Counted from the stretch's first letter, positions 8,154 to 19,411 are shown. The stretch: DNA of 64,000 nucleotides from CBDCGS01 sp965216915 (GCA_965216915.1 CBDCGS010000011.1:434001-498000); one strand, 5' to 3'. Notes: generated by a model not told the origin, from the letters alone. Made by a program: numbers and translations.

Positions 8154-9368
8154 ATGTTGGTCGGTGCATTTCTGAGAACCCTGATGAAGCGCGGCACGCT
8201 GCGCGTCATCGACGCGCGCGGCAAGCTCCACGTCTATGCCGGGTCCGACGAGCGAACCGTGACCATCCGGTTGCACGACAAGTCGCTGCACTGGAAGCTC
8301 TTGTGGAACCCGCGGCTGGTCGTGGGCGAGGCCTACATGGACGGCACGCTCACGGTCGAAGACGGCGACACCATCTTCGATTTCATCGACCTGGCCGGCG
8401 AGAACCTGAATCTGCTCGACGAGACCACCGTCATCAAGGTGCGCAACTGGCTCTCCTACTGGGTGCGCCCGCTTCAGCAGCACAACCCGCTCGGACGGGC
8501 GCAACGGAATGTCGCCCATCACTACGACCTATCCACGGACCTCTACGATCTGTTCCTCGATCCCGACCGGCAATATTCGTGCGCCTATTTCGAATCGCCG
8601 AACAACTCGCTCGATCAGGCGCAGCACGCCAAGAAGCGGCATTTGGCGTCGAAGCTTTGCCTCGATCGCGAGGGCCTCTCGGTTCTCGACATCGGCTCCG
8701 GCTGGGGCGGCCTTGGCATCTACCTCCACCAGCAGAGCGGCGCAAAGGTCACGGGCGTCACGCTTTCGCGCGAGCAGCGAGCCTACGCGGAGGAACGCAC
8801 GAAGGCGCTCGGCATCGATGCCGACGTCAAGTTCCACCTGCGCGACTACCGCAGCGACACCGGACGTTACGACCGCATCGTCTCCGTCGGCATGTTCGAG
8901 CATGTCGGGGTCAGGCACTATGTCGAGTTTTTCCGCAAGCTCGAATCGCTGCTGGAGGAAAACGGCGTCGCCCTCCTGCACACCATTGCCCGGTGGGATG
9001 GGCCGAGCATCACCAATCCGTGGCTCCGGAAGTACATCTTCCCCGGCGGCTACTGCCCGTCGCTCTCCGAGATCTACACCGCGCTCGAGAAAACCGGCCT
9101 CAAGTGCCTCGATATGGAGGTGCTACGGCTCCACTATGCGGAGACGCTGAAGAATTGGTCGCGAAATTTCGCCGCGAACCGTGATCGGGTGAAGGAGGTT
9201 TACGACGAGCGCTTCTGCCGGATGTGGGAATTTTACCTGGCGGGCTCTGAGGTTGCGTTCCGCCATCAGGACCACATGGTCGCGCAGATCCAACTCGCGC
9301 GCCGGCAGGATGCCGCGCCGTTGACCCGCGAATATATGGTCGATTGGGAGCGCGCTCACGTCGCGTAG
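8154..9368 (+). CDS. cfa: Cyclopropane-fatty-acyl-phospholipid synthase
   Basis: 404-residue SAM-dependent enzyme that methylenates unsaturated acyl chains of membrane phospholipids. The N-terminal lipid-binding domain (about 1-115) is followed by the methyltransferase with the SAM loop VLDIGSGWGGLG, the FEHVG bicarbonate-site region (SVGMFEHVGVRHY) and YIFPGGYCPS. The ATG at 8154 follows GGGAG and lies 16 bases after rplI; an upstream in-frame start only reads antisense-like Arg-rich residues. Confidence 0.92.
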   Translation: MLVGAFLRTLMKRGTLRVIDARGKLHVYAGSDERTVTIRLHDKSLHWKLLWNPRLVVGEAYMDGTLTVEDGDTIFDFIDLAGENLNLLDETTVIKVRNWLSYWVRPLQQHNPLGRAQRNVAHHYDLSTDLYDLFLDPDRQYSCAYFESPNNSLDQAQHAKKRHLASKLCLDREGLSVLDIGSGWGGLGIYLHQQSGAKVTGVTLSREQRAYAEERTKALGIDADVKFHLRDYRSDTGRYDRIVSVGMFEHVGVRHYVEFFRKLESLLEENGVALLHTIARWDGPSITNPWLRKYIFPGGYCPSLSEIYTALEKTGLKCLDMEVLRLHYAETLKNWSRNFAANRDRVKEVYDERFCRMWEFYLAGSEVAFRHQDHMVAQIQLARRQDAAPLTREYMVDWERAHVA

Positions 9369-9536
9369 CAGGGCGCGCCCGGCGGCCCGTTCGTTCCCCC
9401 AATGTGCTAGCCATTCGAGGCCGACTCGCTCATCCCCGCCGTTCACAGCATGTGGACAGATTTCGCCCACAGGATTCTCGCATCGGCACGCCGCGGCAGC
9501 CTTGGAGCGACGCGCGTCATGTGTGTATAGGAAGCC

Positions 9537-11042
9537 ATGGCGACTCAGATCCCCATCGATTCCGAAACCGGCGCAGACCTGAGCTTCCGTACGCCGCCTC
9601 ACAACATCGAGGCCGAGCAGGCGCTCCTCGGTGCGCTATTGGTCAACAACGAAGCCGCCAATCAGGTGTCCGGCTTCCTCCTGCCCGAACATTTCTTCCA
9701 GCCGGTGCACGGGCGCGTGTTCGACGCCGTGCTCCAGCTCATCGAGCGCGGACAGATCGCCAATCCGATCACGCTGAAGCATTACTTCGAAAACGACGAA
9801 GCGCTCTCCGAGGTCGGCGGAGCCCAATATCTGGCGCGGCTCGCCGGGTCCGCGGTGACGGTGATCAACGCCGAGCACTACGGACGCGCGATCCACGACC
9901 TTGCCATGCGGCGCATGCTGGTCACGATCGGCGAGGAGGTCGTCAACGACGCCTACGACGCGCCGCCCGACAACCTGGCCGCAAACCAGATCGAGAGCGC
10001 CGAACAAAAGCTCTTCCGGCTCGCCGAGGATGGCCGGCTCGAGAGCGGCTTTCGCCCGTTCTCGCAATCGCTCGCGAGCGCGGTCGAGATGATCGAGCTC
10101 GCCTACAAGCGCGACAGCCACCTGGTCGGCGCGCCGACGGGCCTCGTCGATCTCGATCGCCTGCTGGGCGGACTGCATCCCACCGACCTCATTATCCTCG
10201 CCGGACGGCCGGGTATGGGGAAATCGGCGCTCGCGACCAACATCGGGTTTCACGCAGCATCGGCCTACGAGGAAACGCGCGATGAGACCGGCAAGGTCAC
10301 CATCTTGGCCGGCGCCAAGGTCGCCTTTTTCTCGCTCGAGATGTCGGCCGAGCAGCTCGCGATGCGTATTCTCGCGGAGCAAACCGGCCTCACCTCCGAC
10401 AGGCTGAGGCGCGGCGAGGTGGGGGATGCCGAGTTCACCAAGATCGTCCAAGCCAGCCAGCGCATGGAGCAGGTTCCGTTCTTCATCGACGATTCGCCGG
10501 AGCTCACCGTCGCGGGCCTCCGCGCCCGCGCGCGCCGGCTCAAGCGCCGCCATGGCCTGTCGCTGATCGTCGTGGATTATCTCCAGCTGATGAAACCGAC
10601 CTCCAGCACGCGGCTGAACAACCGCGTGCAGGAGGTCTCGGAGATTACCCAGGGGCTGAAGGCGCTCGCCAAGGAGCTCAACACGCCGGTGCTCGCCTTG
10701 TCGCAGCTGAGCCGCGCCGTCGAGCAGCGCGACGACAAGCGGCCGATGCTCGCGGACCTCCGCGAATCCGGCTCCATCGAGCAGGATGCCGATGTCGTGA
10801 TGTTCATCTATCGCGAGCAGTACTACCTCGCGCGGCGCCAACCGCCGGATGGCACGGTGGAGCACGCCGAGTGGCAGGAGAAGATGGACCGGGTGCACAA
10901 CCAGGCCGAAGTGATCATCGCCAAGCAGCGACACGGCCCGATCGGGAAGGTCGATCTCTATTTCAACGAGCTTCTCACGAAGTTCGGCAACCTCGAGAAA
11001 ACGCACGAAGCGCCGCCACCACCGGATGATGTGCCATTCTGA
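9537..11042 (+). CDS. dnaB: Replicative DNA helicase DnaB
   Basis: 501-residue hexameric helicase that unwinds DNA at the replication fork. The N-terminal primase-interacting domain starts PHNIEAEQALLGALL; the RecA-like motor has Walker A GRPGMGKSALA, Walker B LIVVDYLQLM and the SRAVEQR arginine-finger region. The ATG at 9537 follows GGAAGCC. A weak promoter pair, TTGGAG (9502-9507) and TATAGG (9526-9531), lies immediately upstream. The 168 bases before it hold no gene. The stop overlaps the probable start of alr. Confidence 0.97.
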   Translation: MATQIPIDSETGADLSFRTPPHNIEAEQALLGALLVNNEAANQVSGFLLPEHFFQPVHGRVFDAVLQLIERGQIANPITLKHYFENDEALSEVGGAQYLARLAGSAVTVINAEHYGRAIHDLAMRRMLVTIGEEVVNDAYDAPPDNLAANQIESAEQKLFRLAEDGRLESGFRPFSQSLASAVEMIELAYKRDSHLVGAPTGLVDLDRLLGGLHPTDLIILAGRPGMGKSALATNIGFHAASAYEETRDETGKVTILAGAKVAFFSLEMSAEQLAMRILAEQTGLTSDRLRRGEVGDAEFTKIVQASQRMEQVPFFIDDSPELTVAGLRARARRLKRRHGLSLIVVDYLQLMKPTSSTRLNNRVQEVSEITQGLKALAKELNTPVLALSQLSRAVEQRDDKRPMLADLRESGSIEQDADVVMFIYREQYYLARRQPPDGTVEHAEWQEKMDRVHNQAEVIIAKQRHGPIGKVDLYFNELLTKFGNLEKTHEAPPPPDDVPF

Positions 11043-12178
11043 GCGCGGCTGAGAAGGACTGCGGTGTCGGCGCGGTCCTAACGATCGACCTTGGCGCACT
11101 CGCGCAGAACTGGCGAGGCCTCGCCGCGCGGGTCGGCGGCGCGGAAACGGCGGCCGTCGTCAAGGCGAACGCCTACGGGCTTGGCGTCCAGCGCGTAGCG
11201 CCGGCGCTTTGGCGTGCCGGTTGTCGCCGCTATGCCGTTGCCACGCTCGACGAGGGCATCGAGCTTCGTGAAATCTTGCCGGACGCATGGGTCGCTGTGC
11301 TCTTGGGCGTCGCCGACGCGGACGAGCGGCACGAATGCATCACGCGGCGGCTCGTCCCGGTGCTCAATCACCCGGGTCAAATCGGCATCTGGTGCAAGAG
11401 CGACGGCACCGCCCCGCCCGGCGAGGCGCTGCTTCACATCGACACCGGCATGACACGGCTCGGGTTGACGGCCACGGAATTCGACCGGCTTCTGGCAAAG
11501 CCGCCCTGGACGGACGGATGGCGCCCGAGCTTCCTGATGAGCCACCTCGCCTGCGCCGAGGACAGCGCAAACCCGAAGAACGCAGCGCAGTTCCGCGCCT
11601 TTGCGCGCGCACACGAGCAGTTCGAGGCGGCCTTCGGGCAGACGCGAGCCAGCCTCGCAAACTCGAGCGGCATTTTTCTCGGGCCCGACTATCACCAGCA
11701 TCTTGTCCGACCGGGAGTCGCTCTCTACGGTGTCAATCCGACGCTGGAACGATCCAACCCAATGGCACATGTCGTATCGCTCAGCGGGAAAATTGTTCAG
11801 GTTCAAGAGGCTGAAGCCGGACAGACGATTGGCTATGGCGCGACCCACACGGTGAGCGAGCGAAGCCGGATCGCGACGGTGTCCGTCGGCTACGCCGATG
11901 GCTACCTGCGGAGTGCAAGCCCCCGCGCAAGCGCCCATCTCGACGGCGTGCGCGCGCCCATCGTCGGACGCGTTTCGATGGACCTGATCACGTTTGACGT
12001 GAGTGGCGTGCCGCCGGCTCAGGCCCAACCGGGGGCCATGATGGAGTTGATCGGACCCGACTACCCGGTCGATGCGCTGGCGGCCGATAGCGGCACCATC
12101 GGCTACGAAATTCTCACCAGTCTCGGCGCCCGCTACCGGCGGCGCTATCTCGAGCAAGGAGGCGATCCGACACCGTGA
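11039..12178 (+). CDS. alr: Alanine racemase, start codon unclear
   Basis: PLP enzyme that makes D-alanine for peptidoglycan. The PLP lysine is in AVVKANAYGLG, with HIDTGMTRLGL, the catalytic tyrosine in VSVGYADGY and RPGVALYGVNP; the C-terminal domain is complete. No ATG, GTG or TTG occurs in frame before the PLP lysine; the first is TTG at 11276, far too late. Reading can begin at CTG 11039, overlapping the dnaB stop (379 residues). Alternatively one base is missing after the GTG at 11064, which has AGAAGGA six bases upstream and would give 371 residues. Downstream it overlaps mlaE by GTGA. Confidence 0.88.
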   Translation: MSAAEKDCGVGAVLTIDLGALAQNWRGLAARVGGAETAAVVKANAYGLGVQRVAPALWRAGCRRYAVATLDEGIELREILPDAWVAVLLGVADADERHECITRRLVPVLNHPGQIGIWCKSDGTAPPGEALLHIDTGMTRLGLTATEFDRLLAKPPWTDGWRPSFLMSHLACAEDSANPKNAAQFRAFARAHEQFEAAFGQTRASLANSSGIFLGPDYHQHLVRPGVALYGVNPTLERSNPMAHVVSLSGKIVQVQEAEAGQTIGYGATHTVSERSRIATVSVGYADGYLRSASPRASAHLDGVRAPIVGRVSMDLITFDVSGVPPAQAQPGAMMELIGPDYPVDALAADSGTIGYEILTSLGARYRRRYLEQGGDPTP

Positions 12179-12948
12179 ATCCGCTGCAAGCGATTGGGCG
12201 CGGCTTTCTGCGCCTTCTCGAGGCGATCGGACGGCTGACAGCGTTCGCGCTCGAGGCGACATCGCACTGCGCCCGCCCGCCGTTCTACCCGCGCCTTCTG
12301 ATCCGGCAAATGATCGAGATCGGGTTCTACTCGCTCCCGGTCGTCGGCCTGACCGGCCTGTTCGCGGGCATGGTGCTCGCGCTCCAGAGCTACACGGGCT
12401 TCTCGCGCTTCTCCGCCGAAAGCACGATCCCGACCGTGGTCGCGCTTTCGATGACACGCGAGCTTGGCCCGGTTCTCGCGGGCCTCATGGTCGCGGGCCG
12501 CGTGGGCGCGGCGATGGCCGCTGAGATCGGCACCATGCGGGTGACCGAGCAAATCGACGCCCTGACCACGCTTTCGACGCATCCGCACAAATACCTGATC
12601 GTGCCGCGTCTTCTGGCGGGGCTCTTGATGCTGCCCTTCCTCGTGCTGGTCGCCGACATCATCGGCATCATGGGCGGCTACATCGTCGGCGTGCACAAGC
12701 TCGGCTTCAACGGCGAGGCCTATATTCAGAACACGTTCGAATATCTCGAGACCATGGACATCGTGTCCGGTCTCGTGAAGGCGGCGGCCTTCGGCTTCCT
12801 GATCGCGCTGATGGGCTGCTACCACGGCTTTCACTCCCGGGGTGGCGCCCAGGGCGTTGGCACCGCCACCACCAACGCGGTGGTCTGGGGTGCGATCCTC
12901 GTGCTCGTGTTCAACTACGTGATCACCGAGGCGTTCTTCGCACGATGA
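12175..12948 (+). CDS. mlaE: MlaE-type phospholipid ABC transporter permease
   Basis: 257-residue permease of the Mla lipid-transport family. After a soluble N-terminus it has about five hydrophobic helices, with the signatures GLFAGMVLALQSY, ELGPVLAGLMVAGRVGAAMAAE-type loop and GTMRVTEQIDAL typical of MlaE/YrbE. The GTG at 12175 overlaps the alr stop and the gene overlaps mlaF by four bases. The MCE-domain partner (mlaD) and periplasmic mlaC are not in this window. Confidence 0.93.
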   Translation: MNPLQAIGRGFLRLLEAIGRLTAFALEATSHCARPPFYPRLLIRQMIEIGFYSLPVVGLTGLFAGMVLALQSYTGFSRFSAESTIPTVVALSMTRELGPVLAGLMVAGRVGAAMAAEIGTMRVTEQIDALTTLSTHPHKYLIVPRLLAGLLMLPFLVLVADIIGIMGGYIVGVHKLGFNGEAYIQNTFEYLETMDIVSGLVKAAAFGFLIALMGCYHGFHSRGGAQGVGTATTNAVVWGAILVLVFNYVITEAFFAR

Positions 12949-13754
12949 CCGGCCCACCGAGCAACACGCCAAAGCTCTCGCTTCGCGCCCTGCGCAAGGC
13001 CTTCGGCGACAATGTCGTGCTCGACGGCCTCGATCTCGACATCCAAGCCGGTGAATCGTTGGTCGTGATCGGCTGCTCGGGCGTCGGAAAGTCGGTGATG
13101 ATCAAGTGTGCGCTCGGGTTGCTCAGACCCGACAGCGGCGGCGTATTCATGGACGGCGCCGACGTCACCGGCATGGGCCGGCGGGCGCGCGAGGCCGTGT
13201 TTCGGCGCGTCGGCATGCTCTTCCAGGGGAGTGCGCTGTTCGACAGCCTGCCGGTTTGGGAAAATGTCGCGTTCGGGCTCATCCAAGCCCAGGGCACGCC
13301 GCGGCGCGAAGCCCGCGAGATCGCGGTCAAAACACTCGCGTCGGTGGGGCTCGGCTCGGAGGTGTGCGATCTCTACCCGGCCTCGCTCTCTGGCGGCATG
13401 CAAAAGCGGGTTGGCCTGGCGAGGGCGGTCGCGACCGAGCCGGAGGTCATCTTTTTTGATGAGCCGACGACGGGCCTCGACCCGATCATGGCCGACATCA
13501 TCAACGAGCTGATCGTCAAGTGCACCCGCAGCCTGGGCGCGACGACGCTCACCATCACCCATGACTTGGTGAGCGCCCGCAAGATCGCCGACCGAATCGC
13601 CATGATCCATGGCGGCCAGATCATATGGCATGGGCCAGCGGAGGAGATCGATCGGAGCGGCAATCCGCATGTCGATCAATTCATCAACGGTCGCGCCGAT
13701 GGCCCGATACAGCTGTCGGGCGCAGCCAAAGCGCAGCGCGCCGCCGGTCGCTAA
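12945..13754 (+). CDS. mlaF: MlaF-type ABC transporter ATP-binding protein
   Basis: 269-residue ATPase partner of the MlaE permease; together they drive phospholipid movement between inner and outer membrane. Walker A is GCSGVGKSVM, the ABC signature LSGGMQKRV, Walker B VIFFDEPTTGLDP and the switch His in TITHDL. The ATG overlaps the permease stop. The last about 20 residues are poorly conserved. Confidence 0.94.
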   Translation: MTGPPSNTPKLSLRALRKAFGDNVVLDGLDLDIQAGESLVVIGCSGVGKSVMIKCALGLLRPDSGGVFMDGADVTGMGRRAREAVFRRVGMLFQGSALFDSLPVWENVAFGLIQAQGTPRREAREIAVKTLASVGLGSEVCDLYPASLSGGMQKRVGLARAVATEPEVIFFDEPTTGLDPIMADIINELIVKCTRSLGATTLTITHDLVSARKIADRIAMIHGGQIIWHGPAEEIDRSGNPHVDQFINGRADGPIQLSGAAKAQRAAGR

Positions 13755-13804
13755 GGTGCGCCCGAAGCGGTCCGCGGCGCGTCTCACCACCGGGGAGCAG
13801 GCCC

Positions 13805-15193
<1,389 letters not shown>

Positions 15194-15198
15194 CGCAG

Positions 15199-15876
15199 AT
15201 GGCCGACTTTCCCGTCAACCCGGTCGATGTCATCGTCGCCCTGATCATCCTGGTGTCGGGCCTGCTCGCCTTTTTTCGCGGGGCCATTCGGGAGTTGCTC
15301 GGGATCGGCGCATGGGTCGGCGCCGGCATTGCGACCTTCTTCGGTTTCGCTTTTGTTCGCCCCTATGCGCGCGACCTGATCACCGAGTCAAACGCGATTG
15401 CCGACGCCGCCGCCGGCCTTGTGATCTTCGTCGTGGTCTTGGTCATTCTGACGATCGTCAACCAGGTCATCGCGGGCAGAATCCAGCGCAGCCGGCTTGG
15501 CGCCTTGGATCGCACGCTCGGGCTGATCTTCGGGATCTTGCGCGGCGTGGTGCTGGTGTGCCTCGCCTACATGCTCTTCGTGTGGGCGGTCGAGCCGGAA
15601 GACCGCCCGCCCTGGGTCGACGAAGCGAAGACCATGCCGTATATCAAGCGTGGCGCGGACGCGATCCGCGAGGTGGTCCCGGACGAGATCGAGAAAGAAG
15701 GCGAGGAACGGACGCGGGACACCATCGAGAAAGCGCGGGATGCCCACGAGATCGAGCGCGACGTGCGGCGATTGACCGAGCCGGTGCCGCGGCGGCGCCC
15801 GTCGGAGCCGGAGGAACCGGGCTACGAGGGCGGCGAACGGCGCCAGCTCGACGGACTGACAGACGGCGCCGAATAG
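15199..15876 (+). CDS. cvpA: CvpA family membrane protein
   Basis: 225 residues. The first about 150 are the CvpA domain with four hydrophobic helices (NPVDVIVALIILVSG, GAWVGAGIATFFGF and so on) and the conserved DRTLGLIFGILRG. The rest is a charged Glu/Arg/Pro-rich cytoplasmic tail. It directly precedes purF, the classic cvpA-purF pairing also seen in E. coli. Its biochemical function is not established. Confidence 0.9.
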   Translation: MADFPVNPVDVIVALIILVSGLLAFFRGAIRELLGIGAWVGAGIATFFGFAFVRPYARDLITESNAIADAAAGLVIFVVVLVILTIVNQVIAGRIQRSRLGALDRTLGLIFGILRGVVLVCLAYMLFVWAVEPEDRPPWVDEAKTMPYIKRGADAIREVVPDEIEKEGEERTRDTIEKARDAHEIERDVRRLTEPVPRRRPSEPEEPGYEGGERRQLDGLTDGAE

Positions 15877-15902
15877 CGTTTGACGACGAACCGGGGCGAG
15901 AC

Positions 15903-17357
15903 ATGAGCAGCGATTCAGCCCTCGAGATCGACAAATTCCGCGACGAATGCGGCTTGTTCGGCGTGGTCAATCACCCGGAAGCGGCGGCCCATAGCGCGCT
16001 CGGCCTCCATGCCCTGCAACACCGCGGACAGGAATCGACCGGGATCGTCAGCACCGACGGCACCCTGTTTCACTCCCATCGCGGCCTCGGTCGCGTCGGC
16101 GACAATTTCGGCGCGCAGCGCGTCATCGAATCGCTCACGGGGAGCGCCGCCATCGGGCACAACCGCTACTCCACCGCCGGCGAGCCTGAGATGCGCAACA
16201 TTCAGCCGCTCTTCGCAGACCTGGCCTTCGGCGGCCTCGCCATCGCGCACAATGGCAACCTCACCAACGCCATCACGCTCCGCCGCGATCTCGTGTCCCG
16301 CGGCTGTATCTTTCAGTCCACCTCCGATACCGAGGTCATCATCCACCTGATCGCGATGAGCCGTTACTCCAGCGTCACCGAACGCATGGTCGATGCGCTT
16401 CAGCAGGTGGAGGGCGCGTATGCCCTGATCGCGCTGACCAAAGACGCGCTGATCGGGGTGCGCGACCCCTATGGTGTCCGCCCGTTGGTGCTCGGCCGCC
16501 TCGACGGCGCGGCCGTGCTCGCCTCGGAGACCGTGGCGTTCGACATCATCGGCGCGACCTTCGAGCGTGAGATCGAGCCGGGCGAGCTCATCGTCATCGG
16601 CGCGGGGACAACGCGAAGCTACCAGCCGTTCTCGCCCGTGCCGCGCCGTTTTTGCATCTTTGAGTATGTCTATTTCGCGCGGCCCGATAGCGTCTTCGCG
16701 GGCACCAACGTTTACGAGGCGCGAAAGCGCATCGGCATGGAACTCGCACGTGAGGCCGCGGTGCCCGCCGATGTCGTCGTGCCGGTGCCCGACTCGGGCG
16801 TGCCGGCCGCAATCGGCTACGCTGCCCAGGCGAACCTCCCCTTCGAGCTCGGGATCATTCGCAACCACTATGTCGGGCGAACGTTCATCGAGCCGACCGA
16901 TCAAATCCGCCATCTCGGGGTCAAGCTGAAGCACAACGTCACCCGCGAGACCTTGCTCGGCAAACGCGTGGTCCTGGTGGATGACAGCATCGTGCGCGGC
17001 ACCACCTCGACCAAGATCGTCGAGATGGTCCGCGAGGCGGGCGCGCGTGAGGTGCACATGCGCATCGCGAGCCCGCCGACAAGCCACTCCTGCTTCTATG
17101 GGGTCGACACACCGGCGCGCGAGGAGCTCCTCGCCGCCAAGCACGACATCGCCGGCATGGCCGCGTTCATAGGGGTCGATAGCCTCGACTTCGTGTCGAT
17201 CGACGGCCTCTATCGCGCGATGGGCGAGGCGAGGCGCGATGATGCCCAGCCGCAATATTGCGATGCCTGCTTCTCCGGGTCGTACCCGATCCGCCTGGTC
17301 GATCAGGAGGGCGGGTCGTCCTCGGCGCAGCTTTCTCTGCTGGCTGAAACGGCTTAG
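15903..17357 (+). CDS. purF: Amidophosphoribosyltransferase PurF
   Basis: 484-residue first enzyme of purine synthesis; it makes phosphoribosylamine from PRPP and glutamine. The glutaminase nucleophile is Cys in DECGLFGVVNH, after a short propeptide of about 14 residues. The PRPP loop is VVLVDDSIVRGTT. Cysteines at RFCIFEYVYF, SHSCFYGVD and YCDACFSG match the 4Fe-4S ligands of the Bacillus-type enzyme, which the E. coli enzyme lacks. The ATG at 15903 is chosen by the propeptide-plus-Cys pattern. Confidence 0.96.
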   Translation: MSSDSALEIDKFRDECGLFGVVNHPEAAAHSALGLHALQHRGQESTGIVSTDGTLFHSHRGLGRVGDNFGAQRVIESLTGSAAIGHNRYSTAGEPEMRNIQPLFADLAFGGLAIAHNGNLTNAITLRRDLVSRGCIFQSTSDTEVIIHLIAMSRYSSVTERMVDALQQVEGAYALIALTKDALIGVRDPYGVRPLVLGRLDGAAVLASETVAFDIIGATFEREIEPGELIVIGAGTTRSYQPFSPVPRRFCIFEYVYFARPDSVFAGTNVYEARKRIGMELAREAAVPADVVVPVPDSGVPAAIGYAAQANLPFELGIIRNHYVGRTFIEPTDQIRHLGVKLKHNVTRETLLGKRVVLVDDSIVRGTTSTKIVEMVREAGAREVHMRIASPPTSHSCFYGVDTPAREELLAAKHDIAGMAAFIGVDSLDFVSIDGLYRAMGEARRDDAQPQYCDACFSGSYPIRLVDQEGGSSSAQLSLLAETA

Positions 17358-17363
17358 CTCCCC

Positions 17364-18101
17364 TTGACGACGGCTCGGCTCAACGGGCGAATCGCGCTCG
17401 TCACCGGCGCCTCGCGCGGGATCGGCGCCGCGGTTGCGCGGCGCTTCGCAGCGGAGGGGGCGCACCTCATCCTCACCGCGCGCACGACCGGCGGCCTCGA
17501 GGAAACCGACGATGCCATCCGGGCAAGCGGCCACAGTCCGGCGACGCTCGTGCCGATGGATCTCACGGATGGCACCCAGGTCGACCAGCTCGGTGGCGCC
17601 ATCGCGGAGCGTTTCAAGCGCCTCGACGTGCTGGTCGCGAATGCCGGGATCCTGGGTGGTCTCAGTCCGGTCGGTCACTATGATCCCGAGGATTGGGACG
17701 AGGTTCTCGCCGTCAACTTGACGGCGCAATGGCGTCTGATCCGGAGCCTCGATCCGCTCCTCCGCGCGTCGGAGGCCGGGCGCGCGATCTTCGTCGCGGC
17801 GGCGCCGGCGCGCGAAACGCCCGCCTTCTGGGGGCCCTATGCCGCAAGCAAAGCCGGCCTCGAAGCTCTCGTGCGGTGCTACGCCGCCGAGCTCGGCCGA
17901 TCGCGGCTCAGGGTCAACCTTCTCGATCCGGGGCCGGTCGCGACCACCCTCCGCGCGCGTGCCTATCCCGGTGAGGACGCAACGAAACTTCCCACGCCCG
18001 ACGACGTCACGGGGCCTTTCGTCGCGCTCGCCGAAGTGTCGTGTGACCGCCATGGCGCTTTGGTCGCCCCAAGCGCGTCGGGGCCTCAAGACGAGGCATA
18101 G
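17364..18101 (+). CDS. SDR family oxidoreductase
   Basis: 245-residue short-chain dehydrogenase, NAD(P)-dependent. Motifs are GASRGIG, NAGIL and the YAASKAG catalytic pair; the C-terminal substrate loop is not diagnostic, so the substrate is unknown. It starts at TTG 17364, six bases after purF, and is likely co-transcribed with it. Its last 16 bases overlap the 3' end of der on the opposite strand. Confidence 0.88.
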   Translation: MTTARLNGRIALVTGASRGIGAAVARRFAAEGAHLILTARTTGGLEETDDAIRASGHSPATLVPMDLTDGTQVDQLGGAIAERFKRLDVLVANAGILGGLSPVGHYDPEDWDEVLAVNLTAQWRLIRSLDPLLRASEAGRAIFVAAAPARETPAFWGPYAASKAGLEALVRCYAAELGRSRLRVNLLDPGPVATTLRARAYPGEDATKLPTPDDVTGPFVALAEVSCDRHGALVAPSASGPQDEA

Positions 18102-19411
18102 GGGTTCTTGCCCCGCCTGAAATGCAGGCGGATCGGCACACCGCCGAGATCGAAACGCGCGCGCAGGTCATTGGTCAAGTAGCGCTTGTACGAATCGGGA
18201 AGACCCTGCGGGCGGCTCGTGAAGAGCGCGAAGGTCGGCGGACGCGCCTTCACCTGGGTGACGTAGCGAAGCTTGACCCGACGGCCCGCGACGAGCGGCG
18301 GCGGATGATGGTCTGCCGCCTCCGCGAGCCAGCGGTTCAACGCGGCCGTGGGCACGCGCGTGTTCCAGCGTTCGAACGCCCGCAGAACCGCGGGCATGAG
18401 CTTTGGGATGCCTTCGCCGGTGAGCGCCGAGCACGGGATGATCGCGATCCCCTTGGCCTGCGAGAGTGCGCTCGCAAGCTGCTCTCGGACCGTGCGCAGG
18501 GTCGCCGGGCGATCTTCGACCAGGTCCCACTTGTTCAGCACGATCACCGCCGCGCGCCCCTCTTCCTCGGTGCGCGCCGCGATGGTCAGATCTTGGCGGC
18601 CGATCGGCTCGGTCGCGTCGAGAAGGACAAGCGCCACCGCGGCACGGCCGAGCGCGCGCGTCGCATCCTGAGCGGCGAGGCTCTCGAGCGGGCTCGTCAC
18701 TTTCGGGCGCCGCCGCAGACCCGCGGTATCGACGAGGGCGATCGTGCGCCCCTCATACGCCCAGCGAACCGCGATCGCGTCGCGCGTCACGCCGGGCTCC
18801 GGCCCCGTGACGACACGCTCTTCATCGACCAGGCGGTTGACCAATGTCGACTTGCCGACATTGGGACGGCCGACCACGGCGATTCTCAGATCCTCGCTCG
18901 CGCCGTCCTCCTCGCCAACGATGTCGAACGGAGCAAGCGCGTCGTAAAGGTCGCCGAGGCCATCGCCATGCTCCGCCGACAGCGGTATCGGGTCCCCAAG
19001 ACCGAGCGCATAGGCCTCCATCAGACCCGCCGTACCGCCCTCGCCTTCGCATTTGTTGGCGATCAGGACGATCGGCAGATTGCTTTGACGGAGCGCGCTG
19101 GCAAAGTGCCGGTCCACCGGCGTCAAGCCGGCGCGGCCATCGACGAGAAACAGAATCACATCCGCCTCATCGATGGCGCGTGCCGTCTGCGCCATCATGC
19201 GCCCCGTCAGGGCATCGGGATCGGCTTCTTCGAGACCCGCCGTGTCGATCACGCGAAAACGGAGCGGACCAATCCGGCCGTCACCCTCACGCCTGTCTCG
19301 GGTCACGCCGGGAACGGGCGCGACCAGGGCCGCCCGGCGGCCGACGAGGCGGTTGAACAGGGTTGACTTGCCCACGTTCGGGCGGCCGACGATGACGGCG
19401 GTAAAGCTCAT
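18086..19411 (-). CDS. der: Ribosome biogenesis GTPase Der
   Basis: 441-residue double GTPase needed for 50S subunit maturation. Two G domains are visible: GRPNVGKSTLFN with DTAGLEE (about residues 8-60) and GRPNVGKSTLVN with DTAGLRR (about 185-245), with NKCEG and NKWDL as the G4 motifs. The C-terminal KH-like domain ends LRFHFRRGKNPY-like. It is downstream of bamB, the conserved yfgM-bamB-der order. Confidence 0.96.
   Translation of the reverse strand: MSFTAVIVGRPNVGKSTLFNRLVGRRAALVAPVPGVTRDRREGDGRIGPLRFRVIDTAGLEEADPDALTGRMMAQTARAIDEADVILFLVDGRAGLTPVDRHFASALRQSNLPIVLIANKCEGEGGTAGLMEAYALGLGDPIPLSAEHGDGLGDLYDALAPFDIVGEEDGASEDLRIAVVGRPNVGKSTLVNRLVDEERVVTGPEPGVTRDAIAVRWAYEGRTIALVDTAGLRRRPKVTSPLESLAAQDATRALGRAAVALVLLDATEPIGRQDLTIAARTEEEGRAAVIVLNKWDLVEDRPATLRTVREQLASALSQAKGIAIIPCSALTGEGIPKLMPAVLRAFERWNTRVPTAALNRWLAEAADHHPPPLVAGRRVKLRYVTQVKARPPTFALFTSRPQGLPDSYKRYLTNDLRARFDLGGVPIRLHFRRGKNPYASS

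Noticed and set aside
11276..12178. alr starting at TTG 11276
   Set aside because: Would remove the PLP lysine segment AVVKANAYG, which is clearly encoded upstream.
15915..18089. 724-codon minus-strand frame opposite purF and the SDR gene
   Set aside because: Arg/Asp/His-rich shadow translation spanning two real genes.
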